Assembly (NCBI RefSeq): GCF_022059845.1
Contig: NZ_CP091851.1
Location: 1,550,001 to 1,614,000, forward strand
Length of the DNA stretch: 64,000 bases
Direction: 5' to 3'
Source: Terrirubrum flagellatum
GTDB lineage: Bacteria; Pseudomonadota; Alphaproteobacteria; Rhizobiales; Beijerinckiaceae
Part shown: piece by piece, positions 1 through 8,381 of the stretch
Layout: each line of letters starts with the position of its first letter
Position numbering within the stretch: position 1 is the stretch's first letter
Made by a program: the position numbers and the translations under genes
The notes under the pieces: model-generated
What the model was told of the DNA's origin: nothing
The model's database searches: none
What the model saw: the letters and a program-made list of their open reading frames with translations, nothing else

Positions 1-720
1 GATGCCGTCGACGCCTTCGATGCGTCCGAGAAGGCGGTTATGGCCGGCGACGATGCTTCCATTGAATTCAAAAGAACGCGTCGCAAAGTAATGATAATAC
101 TTTGGAAAGCGATCTTGGATGGCGCGACCGAGTGTGACCAGATCGCGCGCCGTGGTGATGTTCGGCGGGTCGTTCGGCAGGCCGTGGGGATTGTAGAAGC
201 TGGTGCGCGACATGCCGATGGCGCGCGCCTTGCCGGTCATCGCCTCGGCGAAGGCGTCCTCGGACCCCGAGATGTTCTCGGCGACGACCATGGCCGCGTC
301 GTTGGCGGATTTGGTCACCATGCCCTTGATGGCGTCCTCGACGGTGATCGTGTCGCCGGGCTGGAGTCCAAGCTTCGTCGGCGGCTGGGCGGCGGCGTTG
401 GCGGAGACGCGGAGTTCGGAATTGAGCGAGTAGCGGCCCCGCTCAAGCTGCTCGAATAGCATATAGAGCGTCATCACCTTGGTGATGGAGGCGGGAATGC
501 GCGGCGCGTCGGGATTGCTCGCCTGGAGAATGCGGCCGGTCTTGCCGTCGACGACCATCGATGCGGTCGGAGGGGCGTAGTTGTAGACCGCGTGGCGACG
601 GTAATGATGCCGGCGACGGCCCGCTTCCGCGGTGTCGGTGGTCGCCACGAGGAGCCCGGCGCCGATGGCGACCGCTCCTGCAATCAGGCCTACTGGCCGA
701 CCAACGCCACCTAGACGCAT
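1..720 (-). CDS. D-alanyl-D-alanine carboxypeptidase (DacA/PBP5 family), 3' end cut by window edge
   Basis: Penicillin-binding-protein-type serine peptidase that trims the terminal D-Ala from peptidoglycan stem peptides in the periplasm. The first 240 residues are visible. A short hydrophobic N-terminal segment (about residues 5-25) looks like a signal peptide. The catalytic SxxK motif is SITK at residues 78-81 and the SxN motif is SAN at residues 138-140. The last visible stretch contains FPKYYHYF and GHNRLLGRIEGVDGI, the usual lead-in to the KTG motif, which lies beyond base 1. The start is the ATG at 718-720, directly before the hydrophobic segment. Divergent from the phasin gene. The family assignment is firm; the exact paralogue (DacA, DacC or DacF) cannot be told from this part. 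Confidence 0.93.
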   Translation of the reverse strand, partial: MRLGGVGRPVGLIAGAVAIGAGLLVATTDTAEAGRRRHHYRRHAVYNYAPPTASMVVDGKTGRILQASNPDAPRIPASITKVMTLYMLFEQLERGRYSLNSELRVSANAAAQPPTKLGLQPGDTITVEDAIKGMVTKSANDAAMVVAENISGSEDAFAEAMTGKARAIGMSRTSFYNPHGLPNDPPNITTARDLVTLGRAIQDRFPKYYHYFATRSFEFNGSIVAGHNRLLGRIEGVDGI

Positions 721-874
721 ACTCTTCGTCCCCGCTCAGAACGCCACTACGCCCGCTGCGAAGGCCTGTGGCTTCCGCAGCACGATCCAAACGATAAAAT
801 TGATGCGGTTACGGACCCGTTAAGCCCGCGCGTCCGTATCATTGCCTAGCCGATTAGCCGGCGTGATGTTGCGT

Positions 875-916
875 TGCACAAAGATGCTTGACATTTTTTG
901 TGCAATGCACATAAGA
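875..916 (+). promoter_or_regulatory. Phasin promoter with TGCACA operator-like repeats
   Basis: A sigma-70-like promoter is visible: TTGACA at 888-893, a 17-base spacer and ATAAGA at 911-916. The spacer end carries a perfect inverted repeat, TGTGCA-A-TGCACA (899-911), that runs into the -10 box. A further TGCACA half-site lies at 875-880 just upstream of the -35. A dyad covering the spacer and -10 is a classic repressor position. By analogy with polyhydroxyalkanoate regulation, a PhaR-type repressor is the obvious candidate; that link is inference. Confidence 0.55.
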
Positions 917-993
917 AGGGCGCAGCCTCGGCGTAAATGAGGCGGAATTGACCATTCGGCGCACGGTCGTCCTGCGCCCCGGGCAGGAGATTC

Positions 994-1335
994 ATGATGT
1001 TCACGCAGATGGAAGACTTCCAGAAGGCCGGCAAAGAGGCTTTCGAAAACGCCAGCAAGACTTTCGGCTCGTTCTCCAAGACCGCTCAGGCGATCGCCGC
1101 CGAGACCGCCGACTATTCCAAGAAGTCGCTCGAGGGCGCTTCGGCCGTGACCGAGAAGGTTCTCGGCGCCAAGAGCCTCGACAAGGCTTTCGAGATCCAG
1201 ACCGACTACGCCAAGTCGGCCTATGAAGGCTTCGTCGCCTACGCCGCCAAGCTCGGCGACCTCTATCAGGCCGCTGCGCGCGACGCGGTGAAGCCGTTCG
1301 AGGCGGCGTTTGCAGCCGCCAAGCCGGCCAAGTAA
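994..1335 (+). CDS. Phasin family protein
   Basis: A 113-residue, Ala/Lys-rich, almost entirely helical protein matching the alphaproteobacterial phasin_2 pattern (FENASKTFGSFSKTAQAIA, then KSLDKAFEIQTDYAKSAYEGF). Phasins coat polyhydroxyalkanoate granules and affect their size and number. There are no cysteines and no signal peptide, fitting a cytoplasmic granule-surface protein. Two adjacent ATG codons (994 and 997) follow AGGAGA at 985-990; the second has the better spacing, so the true length may be 112. It stands alone with its own promoter and terminator. A 13-bp tandem duplication (1324-1336, 1337-1349) covers the stop codon. Confidence 0.88.
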   Translation: MMFTQMEDFQKAGKEAFENASKTFGSFSKTAQAIAAETADYSKKSLEGASAVTEKVLGAKSLDKAFEIQTDYAKSAYEGFVAYAAKLGDLYQAAARDAVKPFEAAFAAAKPAK

Positions 1336-1373
1336 TCCGGCCAAGTAATTTTTCAAAAAATCACAAGCGATTG

Positions 1374-1400
1374 AAGCCCGGCCTCAGCGCCGGGCTTTTT
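1374..1400 (+). terminator. Rho-independent terminator of the phasin gene
   Basis: GCCCGGC (1376-1382), a six-base loop, GCCGGGC (1389-1395), then five T. It lies 40 bases after the phasin stop and ends a one-gene transcript. Confidence 0.9.
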
Positions 1401-1521
1401 CGTATGGGAATTGCATATCGTTGATTGGCGCTTGGATTGACGCCTGGCGACTCTGGCGAAGCAGGCCGAGCGGTTATACATTGCTGATTGCGGGCGCACG
1501 GACTCGACAGGCTGCGCCGGG

Positions 1522-1911
1522 ATGGAGACTGACTTGGCGGGAATTGCGCGCATCGATCCTGCGCCGCGCGCCGCAGGGGGCGCGAAGGAGGGACGACCGG
1601 GCGACGGCGGCAACGGCGCCGGGACCGCGGTCATCACGCGCACCAAGACCCGCACCAAGCGGCCGAACGTTTATCGCGTCCTGCTCCTGAACGACGACTA
1701 CACGCCCATGGAGTTCGTGGTCCACGTCCTGGAGAAGTTCTTCGCCAAGAACCACGACGAGGCGGTCCGCATTATGCTCCATGTGCACCAGCACGGCGTC
1801 GGCGAGTGCGGCGTGTTCACTTACGAGGTCGCGGAGACCAAGGTCACCCAGGTGATGGATCTCGCGCGGCGCAACCAGCATCCTCTCCAATGCGTCATGG
1901 AGAAGAAGTAA
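1522..1911 (+). CDS. clpS: ATP-dependent Clp protease adaptor ClpS
   Basis: Adaptor that recognises N-degron substrates (bulky N-terminal residues) and hands them to ClpA for degradation by ClpAP. The ClpS core runs from about residue 45 to the end: the [17 protein letters not shown] substrate-pocket region, then the [21 protein letters not shown] stretch that docks on ClpA. The first 45 residues are a Gly/Ala-rich tail of low complexity; such N-terminal extensions are usual in this family and matter for delivery. At 129 residues it is slightly longer than E. coli ClpS. clpA begins 19 bases downstream, so the two are almost certainly cotranscribed. Confidence 0.96.
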   Translation: METDLAGIARIDPAPRAAGGAKEGRPGDGGNGAGTAVITRTKTRTKRPNVYRVLLLNDDYTPMEFVVHVLEKFFAKNHDEAVRIMLHVHQHGVGECGVFTYEVAETKVTQVMDLARRNQHPLQCVMEKK

Positions 1912-1930
1912 CTCATCCCCGGAGAACCCA

Positions 1931-4399
1931 TTGCCTTCTTTTTCCCGACATCTCGAACAGGCCCTGCATCGCGCGCTCGCGCTCGCCAATGAGCGAAAGC
2001 ATGAATATGCGACGCTCGAACATCTCCTCCTTGCTCTGATCGACGACCAGGACGCCGCCGCCGTGATGCGGGCGTGCAACGTCGATATCGAGGCGTTGCG
2101 TCGCAGTCTGATCGAATATGTCGACAAGGAATTGGCCAACCTTGTCACCGACGGTCGCGACGATTCAAAGCCGACGGCGGGATTCCAGCGCGTGATCCAG
2201 CGCGCCGTGATCCATGTGCAATCGTCCGGCCGCGAGGAAGTCACCGGCGCCAATGTGCTGGTGGCGATCTTCGCCGAGCGCGAAAGCCACGCCGCCTACT
2301 TCCTGCAGGAGCAGGAGATGACGCGGTACGACGCTGTGAATTACATCAGCCACGGCATCGCCAAGCGCGCCGACATGAGCGAACCGCGCACGCCCCGCGG
2401 TTCCGACGAGGAGCGCGAGAACCGGCAGAACGCGCCCGGCGACAATGACAAGGAGAAGAAGAAGGAAAGCGCGCTCGACGCCTATTGCGTCAACCTGAAC
2501 AAGAAGGCGCGCACCGGGAAGATCGATCCGCTGATCGGCCGCGAATCCGAGGTGCAGCGCGTCATCCAGGTTCTGTGCCGCCGGCAGAAGAACAATCCGC
2601 TGCTGGTCGGCGATCCCGGCGTCGGCAAGACCGCCATCGCCGAAGGTCTCGCGCGCAAGATCATCCGCGGCGAGGTTCCCGAAGTGCTCGCGGACGCGAC
2701 AGTGTTTGCGCTCGACATGGGCACGCTGCTCGCCGGCACCCGCTATCGCGGCGACTTCGAGGAGCGCCTGAAGCAGGTGATGAAGGAGATCGAGCAGCAT
2801 CCCAAGGCGATCATGTTCATCGACGAGATCCATACGGTGATCGGCGCCGGGGCGACCTCCGGAGGCGCGATGGACGCGTCGAACCTGCTCAAGCCGGCGC
2901 TGGCGCAGGGAACGCTGCGCTGCATCGGCTCAACCACCTACAAGGAGTTCCGGCAGTTCTTCGAGAAGGACCGGGCGCTCGTCCGCCGCTTCCAGAAGAT
3001 CGATGTGAACGAGCCCTCGATCCCCGACACGATCGAGATCATGAAGGGGCTGAAGCCGTACTTCGAGAAATTCCACAAGCTGCGCTACACCAACGAGGCG
3101 GTGAAGGCGGCGGTGGAATTGTCGGCCCGCTACATCCATGACCGCAAGCTGCCGGACAAGGCGATCGACGTGATCGACGAGACCGGCGCGTCGCAGATGC
3201 TGGTGCCGGAGAACCGTCGCAAGAAGACGATCGGCATCAAGGAGATCGAAATCACCATCGCGACGATGGCGCGCATTCCTCCGAAGACCGTGTCGAAGGA
3301 CGACGCCGAGGTGCTGCAGCACCTCGAGCAGACGCTGGAGCGCGTGGTCTACGGCCAGGATGACGCGATCTCGAAGATCAGCGCCGCGATCAAGCTCGCG
3401 CGCGCCGGCCTGCGCGATCAGGAGAAGCCGATCGGCTCCTATCTGTTCGCGGGTCCGACCGGCGTCGGCAAGACCGAGGTCGCGCGCCAGCTCGCCAAGG
3501 CGCTGGGCGTCGAGCTGATCCGCTTCGACATGTCGGAATATATGGAGCGGCACACGGTCAGTCGTCTGATCGGCGCGCCGCCCGGCTATGTCGGCTTCGA
3601 TCAGGGCGGTCTGCTCACCGATGGCGTCGACCAGCATCCGCATTGCGTGCTGCTGCTCGACGAAATCGAGAAAGCGCATCCCGATCTCTACAACATCCTG
3701 TTGCAGATCATGGATCACGGGAAGCTGACCGACCATAATGGCAAGCAGGTCGATTTCCGCAATGTGATCATCGTGATGACGACGAATGCGGGCGCGTCCG
3801 ATCTCGCCAAGGCCGCTTACGGCTTCACGCGGCAGAAGCGGGAGGGCGACGACATCGAGGCGATCAACCGGCTGTTCGCGCCGGAGTTCCGCAACCGTCT
3901 CGACGCCGTGATCTCGTTCGGCCAGTTGCCGCGCGAGGTCGTCGCCAAGGTGGTCGACAAGTTCGTCATGCAGCTCGAGGCGCAGCTCGCCGATCGCAAC
4001 GTGACGATTGAGCTGACCGACGAGGCGCGCGAATGGCTCGTCGACAACGGTTACGACGCGTCGATGGGCGCGCGGCCGATGGCCCGGCTCATCCAGCAGA
4101 CGATCAAGACGCCGCTCGCCGATGAGGTGCTCTTCGGGCGCCTGAAGAATGGCGGCGCGGTCAAGGTCATGGTCACGCTGGACGAGATCAAGGGAACGAA
4201 GGTGCTCGGTTTCGACTTCCCGTCGGGACCGCCGACGCCGAAGCCTGAAAAGGACGTCGCCCAGGCGGCGAGCCGCAAGCCGAAAGCGGCGAAGCCCGAG
4301 AGCGCGACGTCAGGCCGCAAGAAGCCGGCGTCCGCATCGGAGCCGAAGTCTGGACTTCCCGTGCGAACCGTGCCGAAGGTTCCGCTCGTCCGGGAATAA
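1931..4399 (+). CDS. clpA: ATP-dependent Clp protease ATP-binding subunit ClpA
   Basis: AAA+ unfoldase that threads substrates into ClpP. The N-domain (HLEQALHRALALANERKHEYATLEHLLLAL) is at the very start. The first Walker A, GDPGVGKT, is near residue 227 with Walker B IMFIDEIH near 294. The second Walker A, GPTGVGKT, is near residue 507 with LLLDEIEKAHPD near 573. The start appears to be TTG at 1931, preceded by GGAGA at 1921-1925; no ATG lies upstream in frame before the N-domain. The 822-residue protein is longer than the usual ~750 because of a C-terminal Lys/Pro/Ala/Ser-rich tail of about 60 residues with no recognisable domain. Confidence 0.97.
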   Translation: MPSFSRHLEQALHRALALANERKHEYATLEHLLLALIDDQDAAAVMRACNVDIEALRRSLIEYVDKELANLVTDGRDDSKPTAGFQRVIQRAVIHVQSSGREEVTGANVLVAIFAERESHAAYFLQEQEMTRYDAVNYISHGIAKRADMSEPRTPRGSDEERENRQNAPGDNDKEKKKESALDAYCVNLNKKARTGKIDPLIGRESEVQRVIQVLCRRQKNNPLLVGDPGVGKTAIAEGLARKIIRGEVPEVLADATVFALDMGTLLAGTRYRGDFEERLKQVMKEIEQHPKAIMFIDEIHTVIGAGATSGGAMDASNLLKPALAQGTLRCIGSTTYKEFRQFFEKDRALVRRFQKIDVNEPSIPDTIEIMKGLKPYFEKFHKLRYTNEAVKAAVELSARYIHDRKLPDKAIDVIDETGASQMLVPENRRKKTIGIKEIEITIATMARIPPKTVSKDDAEVLQHLEQTLERVVYGQDDAISKISAAIKLARAGLRDQEKPIGSYLFAGPTGVGKTEVARQLAKALGVELIRFDMSEYMERHTVSRLIGAPPGYVGFDQGGLLTDGVDQHPHCVLLLDEIEKAHPDLYNILLQIMDHGKLTDHNGKQVDFRNVIIVMTTNAGASDLAKAAYGFTRQKREGDDIEAINRLFAPEFRNRLDAVISFGQLPREVVAKVVDKFVMQLEAQLADRNVTIELTDEAREWLVDNGYDASMGARPMARLIQQTIKTPLADEVLFGRLKNGGAVKVMVTLDEIKGTKVLGFDFPSGPPTPKPEKDVAQAASRKPKAAKPESATSGRKKPASASEPKSGLPVRTVPKVPLVRE

Positions 4400-4438
4400 C
4401 GGGCGAATCTGGTTCGAAAAGGAAGCGGAAAGCCTGAG

Positions 4439-4624
4439 ATGGCTCTCACACGATATGAGCGCCGGCTGCGACGCCGGCGACACGAAGAGGTGATGGCGTG
4501 GGTCGTCCTGCCGATCATCGTCGTGGTGGTCTATTTCATCGGCGCCGTCGCCTATACGAACCTGCGCGAGTCGCTGCCAAGCATCGCCGACCTGAAGTCG
4601 CTGCAGGAGAAGGTCAGGCGTTAG
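4439..4624 (+). CDS. Small single-pass membrane protein, unknown function
   Basis: A 61-residue protein with a strongly basic N-terminus (RYERRLRRRRHEE), one hydrophobic segment (about residues 19-42, WVVLPIIVVVVYFIGAVAY) and a short charged tail. The positive-inside rule places the N-terminus in the cytoplasm. It begins 39 bases after clpA on the same strand and may be read through from it; AAGGA lies a little upstream. I do not recognise a family. It could be a membrane-associated helper of ClpA or a passenger; nothing in the sequence decides. Confidence 0.55.
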   Translation: MALTRYERRLRRRRHEEVMAWVVLPIIVVVVYFIGAVAYTNLRESLPSIADLKSLQEKVRR

Positions 4625-4671
4625 ATCACGCCGCACTTTGATTGAATCAATCAAAGTGCGGGAACGTGATC
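4624..4671. repeat. Long perfect hairpin between convergent genes
   Basis: A 15-bp perfect inverted repeat (CCGCACTTTGATTGA at 4631-4645 and its complement at 4647-4661, one-base centre) is enclosed by a second 7-bp pair (GATCACG 4624-4630, CGTGATC 4665-4671). There is no T-run, so it is not a standard terminator. It lies next to another palindrome between convergent genes and looks like an extragenic palindrome. Confidence 0.7.
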
Positions 4672-4682
4672 GATTCCAAAAC

Positions 4683-4735
4683 TTGAGCATGGCTCCTGCG
4701 AAAAACCGGTTCCCACTTTTTCGCGCCATGCTCAA
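4683..4735. repeat. REP-like palindrome, copy 1 (AAAACCGGTTCCCACTTTT core)
   Basis: Outer arms TTGAGCATGG (4683-4692) and CCATGCTCAA (4726-4735) enclose inner arms GCGAAAAA and TTTTTCGC around a CCGGTTCCCAC centre. The stop codon of the neighbouring LysR gene lies inside the right arm. A second copy with the same core but different outer arms is at 34258-34302. This core is a familiar intergenic repeat in Rhizobiales genomes (from memory). Confidence 0.75.
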
Positions 4736-5643
4736 AGGCGTTCGTCCGCCTGAGTGGCGATATGGGCCGCGAGGCCCGCGACCAGAGCATCGAAGGCCGC
4801 CCGGCAGCGCGCGCTTGATCTCAGATTCTCATGCATGACGATCCAGGTTTCGAGCGGGATCGTGAACGCGTCCGCGAGAATGCGGACAAGCGCGGGATCG
4901 CGTCTGGCGATGGGGACCTGACAAACCCCGATACCGCAGCCGGCCCGGATCGAGGCGAGCTGCGCGAGATCGCTGTCGGTTCTGAGTGAAAACATCGTGC
5001 GATCAAGGGGAACGCCGCGCTCGCGCAGGCTGCGAATGAACGCGGTCTCGGTATCGAAACCGAGCACGAGATGGTTTCGCAGATCCTCGATACCTGTCGG
5101 CGTCCCGCGCCGATCGAGATAATCGCGGCGCGCGTGGAGGCCGAGTTCGATGGCCCCGATGCGCTTCGCGACGAGCGCCTGCTGCGTCGGCGGGGTCATG
5201 CGCACGGCGACGTCGGCCTCGCGCTGGAGCAGATCATCGAGGCGGTTCGACAGCACGAGTTCGACCGTGAGATCGGGATATCGCCGCTGCATCGCCGCGA
5301 TAATCGGCGGCAGCACTTCGGCGCCGATGATCTCGCTCGCGGTGATGCGCACGGTTCCGCGCACGCCCTCGCCATGCCCGCCGGCGGCGCGCAGGAGCGC
5401 GTCGGCGTTCGCCTGAAGCGCTTCGGCATAGGGCCTGAGCTCCAGCGCGAGATCGGTCGGGGCGACGCCGTGCTGGGAGCGGACGAAGAGAGGCGCGCCG
5501 AGCGACGCCTCCAGCGCATCGAGATGGCGGCCGACCGTGGGCTGGGTCAGGCCGAGCGCGCGCGCCGCGCCTGAGAGCGATCCTTCGCGAAGGACGCCAA
5601 GGAGCGTCCGATAGAGCTCCCAGCCGGGCGCTGCGTCTGCCAT
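4732..5643 (-). CDS. LysR-family transcriptional regulator
   Basis: A 303-residue LTTR. The N-terminal winged helix-turn-helix reads LREGSLSGAARALGLTQPTVGRHLDALEASLG, followed by the substrate-binding domain (TASEIIGAEVLPPIIAAMQ onwards). The ATG at 5641-5643 is chosen; an in-frame TTG at 5670 would add nine residues but runs through a palindrome. It is divergent from an SDR-type oxidoreductase gene 92 bases away, the usual arrangement of an LTTR and its target. The intergenic region holds a 14-bp perfect palindrome, ATACATATATGTAT (5642-5655), that could be an operator. The effector is unknown. Confidence 0.9.
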   Translation of the reverse strand: MADAAPGWELYRTLLGVLREGSLSGAARALGLTQPTVGRHLDALEASLGAPLFVRSQHGVAPTDLALELRPYAEALQANADALLRAAGGHGEGVRGTVRITASEIIGAEVLPPIIAAMQRRYPDLTVELVLSNRLDDLLQREADVAVRMTPPTQQALVAKRIGAIELGLHARRDYLDRRGTPTGIEDLRNHLVLGFDTETAFIRSLRERGVPLDRTMFSLRTDSDLAQLASIRAGCGIGVCQVPIARRDPALVRILADAFTIPLETWIVMHENLRSSARCRAAFDALVAGLAAHIATQADERL

Positions 5644-5735
5644 ACATATATGTATATCATAGGTTCTCAATTAGACAATTTTCTTTGCGCTCGCGCGGCT
5701 CCAGATTGCGACCCATCGAAATTGGAGACGCAGTC

Positions 5736-6737
5736 ATGAGCGCGAACAAACTGGCCCTTGTCCTTGGCGCGACAGGCGGAATCGGCGGCGAGCTGGCGCA
5801 GGCGCTCCTGCGCCATGGCTGGGCCGTTCGCGGCTTGCGCCGCGCGACCTCGACGAAGCCGGCGAAATCAGACCGCATCGAATGGGTCGCCGGCGACGCC
5901 ATGAACGCCGATGACGTTCTGCGGGCGGCGCGGGGCGCGTCGCTCATCGCCCATGCGGTCAATCCTCCGGGCTATCGCGACTGGGACAAGCTCGTCCTGC
6001 CCATGCTCGAGAACACGATCGCCGCGGCGAAACGCACCGGCGCGCGCATTCTGCTGCCGGGGACGATCTATAATTACGGGCCGGACGCTTTCCCCGTGCT
6101 GAGGGAAAGCGCGCCGCAGAATCCCATGACGGTCAAAGGCCGCATTCGGGTCGAGATGGAACAGAGGCTGCGCGAGGCGCAAGGAGAGGGCGTGCGGTCC
6201 ATCATCCTGCGCGCCGGCGATTTCTTCGGTCCCGTTCCCGGCAACAACTGGTTCTCGCAGGGGCTGGTGAAACCCGGCAAGCCGGTCACTTCGATTTCAT
6301 ATCCCGGCGCAGCGGGCGTTGGCCACGCCTGGGCCTATCTGCCCGATGTGGCGGAGACCATGGCGCAGCTCGCCGATCGTGAGGAGACTTTCGAGCCCTT
6401 CGCGCGCTTTCATTTCGCTGGGCATTGGGACGCGGACGGGCGGGAGATGATCGGCGCGATCCGCCGCGTCGCCGGCGATCCGACGCTGCCGGTAAAGCGT
6501 TTTCCCTGGCAGCTGCTGACGCTGGCGTCGCCCTTCGTGACGCTGTTCAGGGAGATGCGCGAGATGCGCTACCTCTGGCGCGAGCCGCTGCGGCTCGACA
6601 ACCGCAGGCTCGTCGCGGCGCTGGGTGCCGAGCCGCATACGCCTCTCGATGACGCCGTGAGCGCGACGCTTTCCGGTCTCGGCTGTCTGCCTCCGCAGCG
6701 CAGGTCGCATGAGAGGTCTGCGGCCGTCGCCGGTTGA
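5736..6737 (+). CDS. NAD(P)-dependent epimerase/dehydratase (extended SDR)
   Basis: A 333-residue Rossmann-fold protein opening with LALVLGATGGIGGELAQALL, the GxxGxxG dinucleotide-binding motif. GTIYNYGPDAF around residues 110-120 corresponds to the family's active-site YxxxK region, although the typical Tyr-x3-Lys is not clear here. The start is the ATG at 5736 with GGAG just upstream. It is divergent from a LysR regulator and probably controlled by it. Substrate unknown; nucleoside-sugar or small-ketone chemistry are both possible. Confidence 0.82.
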   Translation: MSANKLALVLGATGGIGGELAQALLRHGWAVRGLRRATSTKPAKSDRIEWVAGDAMNADDVLRAARGASLIAHAVNPPGYRDWDKLVLPMLENTIAAAKRTGARILLPGTIYNYGPDAFPVLRESAPQNPMTVKGRIRVEMEQRLREAQGEGVRSIILRAGDFFGPVPGNNWFSQGLVKPGKPVTSISYPGAAGVGHAWAYLPDVAETMAQLADREETFEPFARFHFAGHWDADGREMIGAIRRVAGDPTLPVKRFPWQLLTLASPFVTLFREMREMRYLWREPLRLDNRRLVAALGAEPHTPLDDAVSATLSGLGCLPPQRRSHERSAAVAG

Positions 6738-6810
6738 AGCCGGCGCGAGGGCTCGGCTAAGCCGCAGCACCGCCACGGCGCTGCGCCGGCCGGCGCAAGC
6801 GTGAGCTGAT

Positions 6811-7539
6811 ATGGCGGAGAGCGAAAGCGGGGCGCGCGCCTTTCGCGACGGCGCGATCGATGCGTGGCGATTGCCGGCCTGGCTGCTTGGCCTGTCGATG
6901 ATGGGCGTCGGCCCGCTCGCGCGCGATGTCGGCTATCCCCTGATCGGCGCGGTGTTGTCGACGGTGCTCGTTTGGGCGGGGCCGGCGCAGGTGGTGTTCT
7001 TCGGCATGATCGGCGCCGGCGCATCGCTTCCCGCGACGGCGATCGCCGTGACTTTGTCGGCGGTGCGGTTGTTGCCGATGACGGCGGCGCTGATGCCGCA
7101 GTTGCGCGCGGGAAATCCATCGCGCGCGACGCTGCTGCTCGCCTCGCACTTCATCGCGGTGACGGTGTGGGTGGAATCGATGCGGCGGCTTCCCAATCTG
7201 CCGGCGGAGAAGAGGCGGCCCTATTTCTTCGGACTGGCTTTCGCCTGCTGCGCGACCGCATCGTTAACGACTGCGCTTGGTTACCTGCTCGCCGGCGAGG
7301 CGCCGAAGGCGATCGGCGCTGGGCTGCTGTTCATGACGCCGGTCTTCTTCACCCTGTCGCTGATCGCAGGCGCGCGCCTGCGCGCCGATTGGATCGCGAT
7401 CGGTTGCGGCTTTGCGCTCACCGCCGCACTTGGCCTGTTTCTCGGATCAGCGGCGGCGCTGTTTCTCACCGGCGTGATTGGCGGCACCATCGCGTTCCTG
7501 TGGGAGCGGCGCGAATATGCGCGGAAGGCCGCGGCATGA
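6811..7539 (+). CDS. azlC: AzlC family branched-chain amino-acid exporter, large subunit
   Basis: A 242-residue inner-membrane protein with several hydrophobic segments, starting from FRDGAIDAWRLPAWLLGLSMMGVGPLARDVGY, the typical AzlC N-terminus. AzlC pairs with the small protein AzlD to export branched-chain amino acids or analogues. Its stop codon overlaps the start of the following azlD gene (ATGA at 7536-7539), a sign of translational coupling. No regulator is adjacent on the same strand. Confidence 0.9.
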   Translation: MAESESGARAFRDGAIDAWRLPAWLLGLSMMGVGPLARDVGYPLIGAVLSTVLVWAGPAQVVFFGMIGAGASLPATAIAVTLSAVRLLPMTAALMPQLRAGNPSRATLLLASHFIAVTVWVESMRRLPNLPAEKRRPYFFGLAFACCATASLTTALGYLLAGEAPKAIGAGLLFMTPVFFTLSLIAGARLRADWIAIGCGFALTAALGLFLGSAAALFLTGVIGGTIAFLWERREYARKAAA

Positions 7540-7877
7540 ACGCGGCGATCGCAAATCTTGGCTTCCTCGGCGCGATGATCGTGGCGGCGGTGATTCCGAA
7601 CGGCGTGTGGCGCTGGATCGCGGTGTTCGCGACGTCGCGGCTCGATGACGGCTCGCCTTTCTTCGCCTGGATTCGCCATGTCGCGACATGCCTCGTCGCC
7701 GGCGTCGTGGCGCAGCTTCTCATTTCGCCGTCAGGCGTTCTCGCGAGCGCGCCAATCGCGCTGAGATTTGGCGCGCTCTTGTTCGCCGCCATCGTGTGGA
7801 AAATCAGCGGCGCGCGCGTGCTTGTCGGCTGGATGGCGGGCGTCGCCGCGCTGATGATCGGCGCGGCGTTGGTGTAG
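7536..7877 (+). CDS. azlD: AzlD family small subunit
   Basis: A 113-residue protein with about four hydrophobic segments and little else (LGFLGAMIVAAVIPNGVWRW near the start). Size, position and overlap with azlC identify it as the AzlD partner. The start ATG at 7536 lies inside the azlC stop. It converges on the HIT gene with only three bases between stop codons. Confidence 0.87.
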   Translation: MNAAIANLGFLGAMIVAAVIPNGVWRWIAVFATSRLDDGSPFFAWIRHVATCLVAGVVAQLLISPSGVLASAPIALRFGALLFAAIVWKISGARVLVGWMAGVAALMIGAALV

Positions 7878-7880
7878 CGA

Positions 7881-8306
7881 TTAGGCGGAAAGCGCGGCGC
7901 GGATTTTCGCGGCGTGCGCGACGAGCGTTTCCTTCGGCGCCATGTCGCCCGTGTGCGGCTTCAGCTCGACGCCCGTCCAGCGCGGAATGATATGGACATG
8001 GATGTGAAAGACCACCTGTCCGCCAGCGCTTTCATTGAACTGCAGGATGGTCAGGCCATCGGCCTGCATGCCTGATTTCGCGGCGCGCGCGACGATCTGC
8101 ACGCTGCGCGCGAGATGTCCGAGCGAGTCCGCGCCGATGTCGATGATGGTGCGCGCCGGCGACTTCGGAATGACGAGGCAATGCCCGTCGCCGCGCGGCA
8201 TGATGTCCATGAAAGCGAAGGTGTGATCGTCTTCGTAAAGCTTTTCGCAGGGCAGTTCGCCGCGCAGGATTTTCGCGAAGACGTTCTGGGGATCGTAGGC
8301 GGTCAT
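7881..8306 (-). CDS. HIT family protein (histidine-triad nucleotide hydrolase)
   Basis: A 141-residue HIT-domain protein. The triad HIHVHIIP (about residues 104-111) holds the catalytic histidine, and CHDGHC-like context is present earlier as RGDGHCLVIPKSP. HIT proteins hydrolyse adenosine 5'-phosphoramidates and similar nucleotides. The N-terminus TAYDPQNVFAKILRGELPCEKLYEDD is standard for the bacterial branch. It is convergent with azlCD and monocistronic. Confidence 0.95.
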   Translation of the reverse strand: MTAYDPQNVFAKILRGELPCEKLYEDDHTFAFMDIMPRGDGHCLVIPKSPARTIIDIGADSLGHLARSVQIVARAAKSGMQADGLTILQFNESAGGQVVFHIHVHIIPRWTGVELKPHTGDMAPKETLVAHAAKIRAALSA

Positions 8307-8381
8307 TTCGCGCTCCGGCTTGCCGGGATTGATCTGGCAAGCCGGATGCGCAGGGTCAAGCTATCAGCCGAAACGCCGAAA

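Noticed and set aside
4624-4671. Rho-independent terminator after clpA
   Set aside because: Perfect stem but no T-run on either side.
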